DNA of 64,000 bases from positions 62,001 to 126,000 of the forward strand of contig NZ_JAQFVF010000088.1 in NCBI RefSeq assembly GCF_027789125.1, read 5' to 3'. The notes beneath the pieces were generated by a model. The model was not told where the DNA came from and did no database searches. It saw only the letters and a list, made by a program, of their open reading frames with translations. Below, piece by piece: positions 26,581 to 35,352 of this stretch (within the stretch, counting starts at the first letter, position 1; each line of letters starts with the position of its first letter). A program made the position numbers and the translations under genes. The DNA is from Paenibacillus aestuarii (GTDB taxonomy: Bacteria; Bacillota; Bacilli; Paenibacillales; NBRC-103111).

Positions 26581-27444
26581 TTAAATATTAGACCGATAAT
26601 GCTGAGGCGAGACGCCGACATATTTTTTGAACAAACGAGAGAAGTAGAAGACGTCTTTAAAACCAAGCGAGGCCGCCGTCTCTTTCACGGTTTGATGCGT
26701 GTTGAGCAGCATGTTCTTGGCTTCTGACACTTTGAGACGATGGATGTATTCATGGAGCGAATAGCCTGTGGCGCGATGGATCATACGGCGCAGCGTAGAT
26801 AGCGAAATATGGTGTCGCTCGCAAAACTCAGCGGCTTCGAACGGCTGGTTGATGGAGGCCGAAATATCATCCAACAGCTTGGCCAGCGGATCGGGGGAAG
26901 GCGCCTTCAACCGCGGCTCGCTGCTCAGGAAGAACTCGTACAGCAGAGACTCCAGCAGCAATGCGGCACGATCCAGATTGCCGGGCTCACCGCTTTCCAT
27001 CAGCGCAAAAATCCGGTCGATTTTGCTTTGCTGCGCATCGTCGGTTCCAACCTGTCGGACGAGTTCCGGCGCGGTCAACCAAGTGTCGAGCCACTCTTGA
27101 ATACGCGAGCCTTCCAGGGTGAAGTAGAACTCATCCCAAGTCTCGTCGGGAGCCGGCCCATAATCGAAAGCAGCGCCCGGAAAGAAGAGAAACAGACTTC
27201 CTTTGCGCACCTGCTGCTTCTCCGCACCTTGAACACGATACGTGCCCGTGCCGCCGGCAATATAAACAATCGCATGATGCTTAAAACGGGCGTTACGCCG
27301 GTACAACGTGCGGTTGGGCAGATGACCGACAGAGACGATGGAGAGGGATTTCACGTTCAGCTTGCTGCTATCGGTAGAACGGTCGATAATACGAATCGGT
27401 TTGGAACTGATCGTATAGTCCATGTAGGTGGTCATGACAGGCAT
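26581..27444 (-). CDS. AraC-family transcriptional regulator with cupin sensor
   Basis: The product has 287 residues. Start at 27444 has GGGGG upstream. The N-terminal half is a cupin-like sugar-sensing domain (HAIVYIAGGTGTYRVQG, GSLFLFFPGAAFDYGP). The C-terminal half is the double HTH (about 190-287: FCERHHISLSTLRRMIHRATGYS, AASLGFKDVFYFSRLFKKYVGVSP). It is divergent from the dehydrogenase/isomerase operon across an 85-bp gap, so it is the likely activator of that operon in response to its sugar. Confidence 0.92.
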   Translation of the reverse strand: MPVMTTYMDYTISSKPIRIIDRSTDSSKLNVKSLSIVSVGHLPNRTLYRRNARFKHHAIVYIAGGTGTYRVQGAEKQQVRKGSLFLFFPGAAFDYGPAPDETWDEFYFTLEGSRIQEWLDTWLTAPELVRQVGTDDAQQSKIDRIFALMESGEPGNLDRAALLLESLLYEFFLSSEPRLKAPSPDPLAKLLDDISASINQPFEAAEFCERHHISLSTLRRMIHRATGYSLHEYIHRLKVSEAKNMLLNTHQTVKETAASLGFKDVFYFSRLFKKYVGVSPQHYRSNI

Positions 27445-27529
27445 TCAACCCCCGGTATTGGTCATGTTATTCTGATTGTATATTGCGAATATGCAAATAA
27501 GCAAACATTCCTGGGAGGCGTAGCCACGT

Positions 27530-28594
27530 ATGAGCGTAACGAAAACCAAAATTGGCGTTATCGGGTTAGGCTCGATTTCGGATTTACATTTGCAGTCGTA
27601 TCATCGATCGGAAGAAGCGGAGCTGTATGCCGCCTGCGATATGAACGGGGGGCGGGCTGAAGAAAAGGCCGCAAAATACGGAATTCCGCATGTATATACG
27701 GATTATAAGGAGCTGCTGGCGAATCCGGACATCGAAGCCGTCAGTATCTGCACGTGGAACAACTCACATGCCGAGATCAGCATCGCTGCCTTGCGCGCGG
27801 GCAAACATGTGCTGGTGGAGAAGCCATTGTGCCGCACAGTCGAGGAAGCGCTTCAAGTCCAAGCAGCCGTGCGTGAAACGGGCAAAAAGCTAATGGTAGG
27901 CTTTGTCCGCCGCTACGACAGCAATGCTCAATTGGTCAAACGCTTCATCGATCAAGAAGAGCTGGGCGAAGTGTACTATGCCAAAGCATCTTGCATTCGC
28001 AGGCTCGGAAATCCCGGCGGCTGGTTCGCCGATCCGGACCGTTCCGGCGGGGGGCCTGTCATTGACATCGGCGTACACGTCATCGACTTGTGCTGGTACA
28101 TGATGGGGCGGCCGAAGCCTGTATCCATCAGCGCCAACACCTACAAGAAATTAGGCAACCGCGCCAATGTCCGCAATTTATCTTTTTATAAAGCAGCTGA
28201 CTATGATCCAACCGTGAACGGTGTAGAGGATATGGCCAACGCGTTGATCCGTTTTGACAATGGCGCTTCGCTGTTCGTCGATGTCAGCTTTACGCTCCAT
28301 GCCAAGAAGGACGAGATCTCCGTCAAGCTGTACGGGGATAAGGGCGGCGTCGAACTGGAGCCGGAAGTGAGCTTTGTGACAGAGAAACATGATACAATTT
28401 TAAATATGACGCCACAGACGGACGCCAAGTCGCTGAATGTTCATGAAGCATTTTATAACGAAATTCAACACTTCCTTTCCTGCGTTCGTTCAGACAACCA
28501 ACCGATTAGTCCAGTGGCCGACGGGCTTGAGATGATGAAGATGCTGTGCGGCATTTATGAGTCCGCAGCCAAGGGAACGGAAATAAAGCTGTAA
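27530..28594 (+). CDS. Gfo/Idh/MocA-family sugar dehydrogenase
   Basis: The product has 354 residues. The N-terminal Rossmann fold carries IGVIGLGSISDLHLQSY. Catalytic Lys lies in HVLVEKPLCRT (about 97). The GGPVIDIGVHVIDLCWYMMG segment holds the conserved D/H substrate residues. It oxidises or reduces a sugar or cyclitol with NAD(P). GGGAGG precedes the start. First gene of a three-gene unit with two sugar isomerases, the layout typical of inositol-like or rare-sugar catabolism; the substrate is not determined. Confidence 0.92.
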   Translation: MSVTKTKIGVIGLGSISDLHLQSYHRSEEAELYAACDMNGGRAEEKAAKYGIPHVYTDYKELLANPDIEAVSICTWNNSHAEISIAALRAGKHVLVEKPLCRTVEEALQVQAAVRETGKKLMVGFVRRYDSNAQLVKRFIDQEELGEVYYAKASCIRRLGNPGGWFADPDRSGGGPVIDIGVHVIDLCWYMMGRPKPVSISANTYKKLGNRANVRNLSFYKAADYDPTVNGVEDMANALIRFDNGASLFVDVSFTLHAKKDEISVKLYGDKGGVELEPEVSFVTEKHDTILNMTPQTDAKSLNVHEAFYNEIQHFLSCVRSDNQPISPVADGLEMMKMLCGIYESAAKGTEIKL

Positions 28595-28624
28595 CGAGAG
28601 CAGCCGAAAGCGAGGGTGAGCAGA

Positions 28625-29482
28625 ATGAAGCTAGGCGTTAGTACATATAGTTTGTACCGGGCATTGCAGTCTGGGGAGATGGATATTCTTGGTGTCATCG
28701 ATTGGGTCGCGGATCAAGGCGTCGAGCACGTGGAGATCGTGCCGCTCGGTTTTCCGCTGGAAAGCCAGCCGGAGCTGGCAGACAGCATTCGGGAGAAAGC
28801 ACAGTCGCGCGAGCTGGACATTTCCAATTATGCGATCGGGGCCAATTTCTTGACGGATTCGGAAGAAGCCTATGCGCAGGAGATTGCCCGGGTTAAAAAG
28901 GAAGTCGACACCGCGGCAAGACTCGGTGTGAAGCGGATGCGGCATGATGTGGCGCGCAGCCAAGATAACTCGATCGGCCATTTTAACCGCGAGCTGGAAC
29001 GCATGGCAGCGGCATGCAGGGAGATTGCCGATTATGCCGCCCAGTACGACATTGTGACGAGTGTCGAGAACCACGGGTTCTTTGTCCAAGCTAGCGACCG
29101 GGTACAGGCGCTGATTCACGCAGTGAACCGGTCCAACTTCCGCACTACGCTGGATATCGGCAACTTCCTTTGTGCTGATGAGGATCCAGTCGCCGCGGTG
29201 AAAAACAATTTGCCCTATGCGTCCATGGTGCATATCAAAGATTTTTACCGCCGGCCCAGCTATCTGAATCCAGGCGAGGGCTGGTTCCGCTCGACAAGCG
29301 GCAGCTACTTGCGCGGAGCGATTGTCGGCCATGGCGACGTTGACATCCGGGAAGTGCTGCGCACAGTCAAGCAATCGGGTTATGATGGCTATCTGTCCCT
29401 GGAGTTTGAAGGGATGGAAGAGTGCAAGAACGGGACCAAAATCGGACTCGCCAATATCCGCAGAATATGGAACGAAGTTTAA
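28625..29482 (+). CDS. Sugar phosphate isomerase/epimerase (TIM barrel, AP-endonuclease 2 fold)
   Basis: The product has 285 residues. The ATG at 28625 has GAGGGTGAG directly upstream. The metal site is traced by Glu of SVENHG, Asp and Asn of TTLDIGN, His of VHIKDF and Glu of LSLEFEG. Xylose-isomerase-like barrels of this kind isomerise or dehydrate keto sugars and inosose. Second gene of the dehydrogenase operon, 30 bases after it. Confidence 0.88.
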   Translation: MKLGVSTYSLYRALQSGEMDILGVIDWVADQGVEHVEIVPLGFPLESQPELADSIREKAQSRELDISNYAIGANFLTDSEEAYAQEIARVKKEVDTAARLGVKRMRHDVARSQDNSIGHFNRELERMAAACREIADYAAQYDIVTSVENHGFFVQASDRVQALIHAVNRSNFRTTLDIGNFLCADEDPVAAVKNNLPYASMVHIKDFYRRPSYLNPGEGWFRSTSGSYLRGAIVGHGDVDIREVLRTVKQSGYDGYLSLEFEGMEECKNGTKIGLANIRRIWNEV

Positions 29483-29528
29483 TCCTTCTTAAACCCAACA
29501 TATATCATGCCATTAGGAGGCGTTGTTC

Positions 29529-30407
29529 TTGACAACGATTATTAATCCAATCGGAATTATGGTAGATTCGTTAAGGCTGAACTTGCGGGACGGGCTAAAA
29601 AAAGCCAAAGAGATGGGCGCGGACGGTGTACAGATCTATGCCGTGAAAGGGGAAATGGACCCGGCGAATCTATCGCCAGCTGCACGTAAAGAGCTCAAAG
29701 CGTACATCGATTCGCTCGGGCTGCAAATCTCCGCTTTATGCGGCGATCTCGGCGGCCATGGCTTCCAAGATAAGCAGGAGAATGCGTTCAAGATCGAGAA
29801 ATCGAAGCGCATCCTCGATTTGGCGGTCGAGCTTGGCACGAACGTTGTGACAACCCATATCGGTGTCGTCCCGAACGACGTGCAAGACCCAATCTACGCC
29901 GAGATGCAGCGCGCCTGCGAAGAGCTCGGCGTGTACGCGAAGCAGATGGGCGCCTACTTCGCCGTAGAAACTGGACCGGAAACGGCTGCACATCTGAAGC
30001 AGTTCCTCGACTCACTCAGCACGGACGGGGTTTCCGTCAATTTCGACCCTGCCAACATGGTCATGGTGACAGGCGATGATCCGGTTCAAGGTGTTCACAC
30101 CTTGAAGGATTATATCGTGCATACGCACGTGAAGGACGGCATCCGCTTGCGTCAGGTGGACCCGCGCGAGGTATACGGCGCGCTAGGCTACGAGCCGATG
30201 AGCCATGAGCGAATTGCGGAAGCGGCGACTAACGGACCGACGTACCGCGAGCTTGCGCTGGGTGAGGGTCATGTCGATTTTGCCCGCTATTTCCAAGCGT
30301 TGAAGGACATTGGGTACACCGGCTATTTAACGATTGAACGTGAAGTGGGAGAAAAGCCGGAAGAAGATATCGCAAAGGCGATTGATTTTATTCGCGAGCA
30401 CCGGTAA
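29529..30407 (+). CDS. Second sugar phosphate isomerase/epimerase (TIM barrel)
   Basis: The product has 292 residues with a TTG start at 29529: AGGAGG at 29515-29520 fits this codon (eight bases), while the TTG at 29523 is only two bases away. Metal-site residues appear in FAVETGPET (Glu), SVNFDPANM (Asp), VHTHVKDG (His) and LTIEREVG (Glu). It is only distantly related to the preceding isomerase, so the pair probably does successive steps on one sugar. A strong terminator ends the operon. Confidence 0.87.
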   Translation: MTTIINPIGIMVDSLRLNLRDGLKKAKEMGADGVQIYAVKGEMDPANLSPAARKELKAYIDSLGLQISALCGDLGGHGFQDKQENAFKIEKSKRILDLAVELGTNVVTTHIGVVPNDVQDPIYAEMQRACEELGVYAKQMGAYFAVETGPETAAHLKQFLDSLSTDGVSVNFDPANMVMVTGDDPVQGVHTLKDYIVHTHVKDGIRLRQVDPREVYGALGYEPMSHERIAEAATNGPTYRELALGEGHVDFARYFQALKDIGYTGYLTIEREVGEKPEEDIAKAIDFIREHR

Positions 30408-30415
30408 ATGAATCT

Positions 30416-30465
30416 TGAAGCCCTTACTTAGGCGGGAAGTCCGCCAAAGTAGGGGCTTTCTTTTA
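30416..30465 (+). terminator. Terminator of the dehydrogenase/isomerase operon
   Basis: GAAGCCCTTACTT..GGCGG pairs with CCGCC..AAGTAGGGGCTTTC, followed by TTTT. Confidence 0.88.
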
Positions 30466-30524
30466 TGGGTACCTGCGGCAAAAATCTAAAAAAAACACAA
30501 GAAGGTGAAAAGTGAATCCATAGC

Positions 30525-30538
30525 TGTAAGCGGCTAAT
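30525..30538 (+). promoter_or_regulatory. Weak cre-like (CcpA) half site before importer 2
   Basis: TGTAAGCGGCTAAT keeps the TGTAAGCG half of the catabolite-repression consensus, but the other half is poor. TGTAAG-G-type sites recur at 32570 and 42630, each before a transporter gene. Confidence 0.3.
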
Positions 30539-30595
30539 CAAGGTAGGATGGAGGTATAACATCAAAGAAGGAAGAAGTGAAGGGGGCCTATGAGG

Positions 30596-31558
30596 ATGGC
30601 GGTCAACGCACAAACAGTGAATCAAGCTCATCAACGCGTACAGGTCAGCAGAGGCAGAAGCTTTCTGCGAACGCTTTGGAAATATAAAGCGCTCTATTTG
30701 ATCTCACTGCCGGGGATTTTATATTTTATCGTATTCAAATACGTGCCGCTGCTTGGCTCGGTGATTGCTTTTCAGGACTATAACATTTTTGACGGCTTCA
30801 CGGGAAGCAAATGGATCGGCATGGAGAACTTCCAGCGGATGTTCGCGCATTATGACTTTCTCAAAATTTTGAATAATACGCTCTTAATCGGGTTGTACGA
30901 TCTGGTGTTGGCATTTCCGGCGCCAATCCTTCTGGCACTGCTCTTGAACGAACTGCGTATCGTCTTATACAAGCGTGTGCTGCAGACGGTCGTGTACATG
31001 CCCCACTTCTTGTCGTGGGTTATTGTCAGCGGGATTGCGCTCGGCATCTTGTCTCCCTCCACAGGGGCGGTTAACCATTTCATCGCATGGCTGGGCTTTG
31101 AGCCGATCTACTTCTTAGGCGAGGAGTCCTGGATTCGCACCGTACTCATTTCCTCCGGCATTTGGCGGGATTCGGGTTACGGCACAATCATTTATTTGGC
31201 AGCGCTCGCGGGGATTAACCCCGACTTATATGAAGCTTCCGAAGTCGACGGCGCGAGCCGCTGGCGGCAGACACTATCCATTACATTACCGGCATTGCTG
31301 CCGACGATTATGATTTTGTTCCTTTTGCATATCGGGAAATTCCTGGACTTCGGCTTTGAACGTGTATACGTGTTCTTGAACCCGCTCAACAAGGAGCACG
31401 GCGAAATTCTAGATACGTATATTTACACCTCGGGCCTGCTTGGCCAACAATATAGCTATACAACAGCTATCGGACTTTTCAAATCTCTAGTAGGGCTTGT
31501 CCTCATTGTGATTGGTAACGTATTAAGTAAGAAAACAACCGGCGAAAGCTTGTATTAG
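30596..31558 (+). CDS. ABC permease, LplB family
   Basis: The product is about 320 residues. The ATG at 30596 is preferred over 30590 because the AAGGGGG site is nine instead of three bases away. Six predicted helices, with the family-typical opening YKALYLISLPGILYFIVFKYVPLLGSVIAFQDY and the EAA loop DLYEASEVDGASRWRQTLSITLP. With the next permease and the 530-residue lipoprotein it forms a complex-sugar importer of the type often found next to YesMN systems. No ATPase is encoded. Confidence 0.93.
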   Translation: MAVNAQTVNQAHQRVQVSRGRSFLRTLWKYKALYLISLPGILYFIVFKYVPLLGSVIAFQDYNIFDGFTGSKWIGMENFQRMFAHYDFLKILNNTLLIGLYDLVLAFPAPILLALLLNELRIVLYKRVLQTVVYMPHFLSWVIVSGIALGILSPSTGAVNHFIAWLGFEPIYFLGEESWIRTVLISSGIWRDSGYGTIIYLAALAGINPDLYEASEVDGASRWRQTLSITLPALLPTIMILFLLHIGKFLDFGFERVYVFLNPLNKEHGEILDTYIYTSGLLGQQYSYTTAIGLFKSLVGLVLIVIGNVLSKKTTGESLY

Positions 31559-31575
31559 ACGGAGGTGCACGCGAT

Positions 31576-32457
31576 ATGAACCGCAAGCCGACAGCCAGTT
31601 GGCAAACTTTCAACATATTCAATATCATCTTTCTCACGCTTTTGGCACTCGCGATGTTCCTGCCGTTCTTAAACGTGCTGGCGCAATCGTTCAGCTCTTC
31701 GGAAGCGATCGTGAACGGCAGAGTCTTTTTCCTGCCTGTAGAATTTACGACGATCAACTATCAGTATGTGTTTAGCGATGCTGCAATTTGGCGTTCCTTC
31801 GGAGTTACCGTATACATTACAATTGTAGGTACACTAATTAACCTGGTGGCGACAGCTTCCTTGGCTTATCCAGTATCTCGGCCAGAATACGCGGGACGCA
31901 AAGTAATTGTAGTTATGGTGCTCATCACGATGGTCTTTAGTGCGCCGCTTATTCCGAACTTTATTTTGATGAAAAATTTGCATCTCGTGAACTCCCTGTG
32001 GGCGCTCCTTATCCCAGGCGCAATCAGTGCCTTTAACTTCTTCGTGATGCGCTCCTTCTTCATGCAGCTGCCTAATGAACTGATCGATTCCGGGCGCATG
32101 GACGGCTGCTCCGAGCTGCGTATGATTTGGAGCATCGTACTTCCTTTGTCCAAGCCGGTGATGGCTTCCCTTGGGATTTTCTATGCAGTCGGCCACTGGA
32201 ACACTTACATGAACGCGTTGTACTACATCAACAATCCGGCCTATTGGCCGCTGCAGGTAAAGCTGCGCCAATTAATCGTGTCGGAAGATATCAGTATCGA
32301 TCCCTCCGCGACCCAGTTCAGCGGGCTTGCCCATATGGATCCCGAAGGTATTAAGATGGCGACCATTATTATCGCGACGCTCCCGATCGTGCTGATTTAT
32401 CCATTCCTGCAGCGTCATTTCGTTAAAGGGATGATGGTCGGGTCTGTGAAGTCATAA
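31576..32457 (+). CDS. ABC permease, YtcP family
   Basis: The product has 293 residues and six predicted helices. AAxSFSSSEAI, SLAYPVSRPEY and the EAA loop ELIDSGRMDGCSELRMIWSIVLPLSKP are typical of YtcP/LplC. GGAGGTG precedes the start, 17 bases after the LplB-type gene. It ends with the usual FVKGMMVGSVKS. Confidence 0.93.
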   Translation: MNRKPTASWQTFNIFNIIFLTLLALAMFLPFLNVLAQSFSSSEAIVNGRVFFLPVEFTTINYQYVFSDAAIWRSFGVTVYITIVGTLINLVATASLAYPVSRPEYAGRKVIVVMVLITMVFSAPLIPNFILMKNLHLVNSLWALLIPGAISAFNFFVMRSFFMQLPNELIDSGRMDGCSELRMIWSIVLPLSKPVMASLGIFYAVGHWNTYMNALYYINNPAYWPLQVKLRQLIVSEDISIDPSATQFSGLAHMDPEGIKMATIIIATLPIVLIYPFLQRHFVKGMMVGSVKS

Positions 32458-32569
32458 AACACCGGGAAATGACAAAAAACTAGAAAAATTACAGAAAAAC
32501 TAAAGAAATGACAAATCAAACTAAAATCATTCTATAGTCTCATTATGAAACCGCTCTTACAATGGGACA

Positions 32570-32583
32570 TGTAAGCGCTACTA
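32570..32583 (+). promoter_or_regulatory. cre-like site before the binding-protein gene
   Basis: TGTAAGCGCTACTA agrees with 11 or 12 of 14 positions of the CcpA cre consensus. It lies 35 bases before the start codon, where it could block transcription. Confidence 0.4.
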
Positions 32584-32617
32584 AAATACGTACTCGTGTA
32601 ACGAAAAGAGGGGTAAA

Positions 32618-34210
32618 ATGAAAAAGTGGATTCCTGCAACGATGGCAACCGTTTTAATGGCAAGCGTACTCGCCGCCTGCTCGGCGAAGCCAGCTGAGCA
32701 ACAAGGCGCGTCAAGTGCTGCAAGTCCAGCATCATCTGCAGCGGCTAAGCCTGCTGAGAAAACAAAGTTCTCCATTTCCTTGCGTACACTGGCGTTCGGT
32801 CACGTCGAAAAATCACCGAACATCAACGAAGATAAATGGGTAAAAAAGCTTGAAGAGCTAACAAACACCGATATGAACATTGTGTTGGTACCGCATAAGG
32901 AATACGAGCAGAAGATGATCCAAATGTTCGCGACCAACGACATCCCGGATGTCGTACAAGGCAGCGGCGGCGTCAACGGCAAAGAGATGGCCGGCTCTGT
33001 GAAAGCGGGCGTATTCATGCCGCTGGACGATCTGTTGAAACAATATGGACCGAATTTGTTGAAAAAGATTCCGAAGGATGCTTGGGATAATGTGTCCTAC
33101 CAAGGCAAGATTTACGCGATTCCGGAGTTCCTCTCCAACCCTTCGCGCCGTGCGATTTTTATACGTAAAGATTTGCTGGATAAAGCAGGCTTGGGCGTAC
33201 CAAAAACGGTCGATGAGTTTCTGGCTGTACTCCGCAAGTTCAAGGAAATGGGTGTTGAGAACCCGTACATGGGCCGCGAGAACTTCAAGTATGCGGATTC
33301 CTTCTTTGGCGCCTATGACGTGTATCCATACCTCTCCATGTTCGAACAGCAAGGCAACCAAATCGTGCCTAAGTTCTTCGATACGGAGAATATGACGAAA
33401 GCGCTGCAAACGTACAAAACGATGTTCGACGAAGGTTTGATTAACAAAGAGTTTGCAACGATCAATGCGACTGTATTCAAAAACACGATCCTCGCAGGCA
33501 AAGCGGGCATGTGGTCGATGAATGCCAACGAATTGCTGCAATGGGAGTCTCAGTTGAAAGCAACCGTACCTAGCGGCGATATCGAAATTATCGGGTCCCC
33601 GATAGGACCGGACGGCAAAGGCGGACATTACTTGTACGGTCCTGTCACACGCGGATACTTCATTAACAAGAATGTGAAAAATGCCGCACAAATCATCAAG
33701 TTCTTCGACTGGATGATGTCCGATGAAGCAGAGAAGTTCTTCACTTTCGGCATTGAAGGCGATACGTACAAAACCGTTGACGGCAAAATCGACTATAAGA
33801 GCCCGACAGATCCGGCAGGCGTGGATGAAGAGCGCTACCGCCAATCCTTCTTGTGGCTCGTTCAAGACACAACTTATAATAAAGGTACATTGAGCTTGAC
33901 CGAAGATGGCAAGAAGCTGATGAACGTGTACGACACCACGTTGAAGAACGAGGGTCGTGACGGCATTACCTTCGAGCCGCGCTTGGAATCGTTGATGAAA
34001 AATCCGGACATTTCGCCGCTTTCCGACCAGGCACCTCCAGTGATTTTGCAGCACATGGTGAAGATGGTTTATGGCAAGGAGCCCATCTCCGACTGGCCGA
34101 AAGTGCTGGAGGAGTGGAAATCCAAAGGCGGAAACGACGTGATTAAGGAAGCTACGGATAAGTTCAACAGTAAAGATCCGAGCGTAACGATTTCCATGCC
34201 GCGCAAATAA
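32618..34210 (+). CDS. ABC transporter substrate-binding lipoprotein (LipO/LplA type)
   Basis: The product has 530 residues. The signal ends in lipobox LAAC, followed by a Ser/Ala/Pro-rich linker (about 22-50). The mature protein matches the large binding proteins paired with LplB/YtcP permeases: TDMNIVLVPHKEYEQKMIQM, DIPDVVQGSGG, LLDKAGLGVPKTVDEFLAVLRKF, KAGMWSMNANE. It has its own 160-base upstream region with a cre-like site, so it may be transcribed separately from the permeases. The ligand is probably an oligosaccharide. Confidence 0.92.
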   Translation: MKKWIPATMATVLMASVLAACSAKPAEQQGASSAASPASSAAAKPAEKTKFSISLRTLAFGHVEKSPNINEDKWVKKLEELTNTDMNIVLVPHKEYEQKMIQMFATNDIPDVVQGSGGVNGKEMAGSVKAGVFMPLDDLLKQYGPNLLKKIPKDAWDNVSYQGKIYAIPEFLSNPSRRAIFIRKDLLDKAGLGVPKTVDEFLAVLRKFKEMGVENPYMGRENFKYADSFFGAYDVYPYLSMFEQQGNQIVPKFFDTENMTKALQTYKTMFDEGLINKEFATINATVFKNTILAGKAGMWSMNANELLQWESQLKATVPSGDIEIIGSPIGPDGKGGHYLYGPVTRGYFINKNVKNAAQIIKFFDWMMSDEAEKFFTFGIEGDTYKTVDGKIDYKSPTDPAGVDEERYRQSFLWLVQDTTYNKGTLSLTEDGKKLMNVYDTTLKNEGRDGITFEPRLESLMKNPDISPLSDQAPPVILQHMVKMVYGKEPISDWPKVLEEWKSKGGNDVIKEATDKFNSKDPSVTISMPRK

Positions 34211-34230
34211 AAAGATAAGCCGGGGCGAAG

Positions 34231-34281
34231 AGCCCTCACCGTCTCCTCACGTGCTCTTGAGCCGTGGGGAGCAGGCTTTTC
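34231..34281 (+). terminator. Hairpin after the binding-protein gene
   Basis: CTCCTCACG (34243-34251) pairs with CGTGGGGAG (34263-34271), extended outside by AGCC/GGCT and followed by a four-T run. Confidence 0.5.
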
Positions 34282-34311
34282 TCAGCCTAACGAAGGAAGG
34301 GGCATTTCCGC

Positions 34312-35352
34312 ATGTACCGCATACTCATAGTCGACGACGAGCCGATGATTCGCAAAGGTTTGCAAAAACTCGTGGAACAATCGGAGCTTCCGATCGAAAG
34401 CTTGCGAACAGCCGAGAATGGCGCAGCGGCCCTGCAGCGAATTCAAGAGGAGCGGCCGGATTTTTTGTTCACGGATATTCGGATGCCGAAGATGGACGGC
34501 TTGGAACTATGCCGGCAAGTGGCTGAGCTGGATGCCGATATTCAAATTGTCGTCGTATCGGGATATAACGATTTTGAGTATGCACAAAAATGTTTATCCT
34601 ACGGCGTAAAAGAGTATTTATTGAAACCGGTTAATATCAAAGGATTTCAAAGCATTTTGGAGAAGCTGGTTCGCCATAAAAGCAAAGTCAGCTCGGAAAC
34701 GTTCGTGGCCGTCACCAAGCTGGAGCAGTGGGCTAACCGGATGGAGCAGGCTGTGTGGATGCTGCAGGAGACGGAGCTGGATCGTTTGCTAGGAGAGATT
34801 CGGCATGAGTTAAGCGATTACAAGCTGAAGCTGAACCGGGTATGCGATGTTTTAGAAGAGATCCATACGCTTCTTCAGCACCGGTTAAATATCCGCGACA
34901 TCTACCTGCTGCAGGGTGAGCTGGCTCTGGCCAGCGCTGCGAGCGAGGAGATGGCCTGGGAGCAATTCGCATCCGCGGTGCGCCGCCGCCTGGAAGAACT
35001 GAAAGCCAAGCGCAAAGGCAGGGTCAAAGACCCGGTTGAGGAATCTAAGCAGTATATCGAGCAGCATTTGGCCGAAGAAGTATCTTTGGAAGAGGTTGCT
35101 GAGCATATCGGGCTCAACCCGTCGTATTTCAGTCAACTTTTCAAGCAATCAACCCAAGAAACGTTCGTTCAGTACCGCACGCGCCGCCGGATGGAGAAGG
35201 CGAAGAAGCTGCTGGAGCAGCCGCAGTGGCGTATCACTGACATTTCCGGTGAAGTGGGGTATGCGGATCATCCGCATTTTACGAAAACCTTTAAGAAATA
35301 TGCGGGCTGCTTGCCTTCCGAATACCGGCAGCAAATGGGCATCCGTTCATGA
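34312..35352 (+). CDS. YesN-type response regulator (REC + AraC HTH)
   Basis: The product has 346 residues. Receiver domain about 1-120 with acidic pocket DDE, phospho-acceptor Asp55 (FTDIRMPKMDG) and Lys of LLKPV near 105. The middle is a coiled linker, shorter than in many YesN proteins. AraC double HTH about 240-346 (VSLEEVAEHIGLNPSYFSQLFKQ, EVGYADHPHFTKTFKKYAG). Its TGA overlaps the kinase start (ATGA). It sits between importer 2 and the lyase operon, so it probably activates one or both. Confidence 0.92.
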   Translation: MYRILIVDDEPMIRKGLQKLVEQSELPIESLRTAENGAAALQRIQEERPDFLFTDIRMPKMDGLELCRQVAELDADIQIVVVSGYNDFEYAQKCLSYGVKEYLLKPVNIKGFQSILEKLVRHKSKVSSETFVAVTKLEQWANRMEQAVWMLQETELDRLLGEIRHELSDYKLKLNRVCDVLEEIHTLLQHRLNIRDIYLLQGELALASAASEEMAWEQFASAVRRRLEELKAKRKGRVKDPVEESKQYIEQHLAEEVSLEEVAEHIGLNPSYFSQLFKQSTQETFVQYRTRRRMEKAKKLLEQPQWRITDISGEVGYADHPHFTKTFKKYAGCLPSEYRQQMGIRS

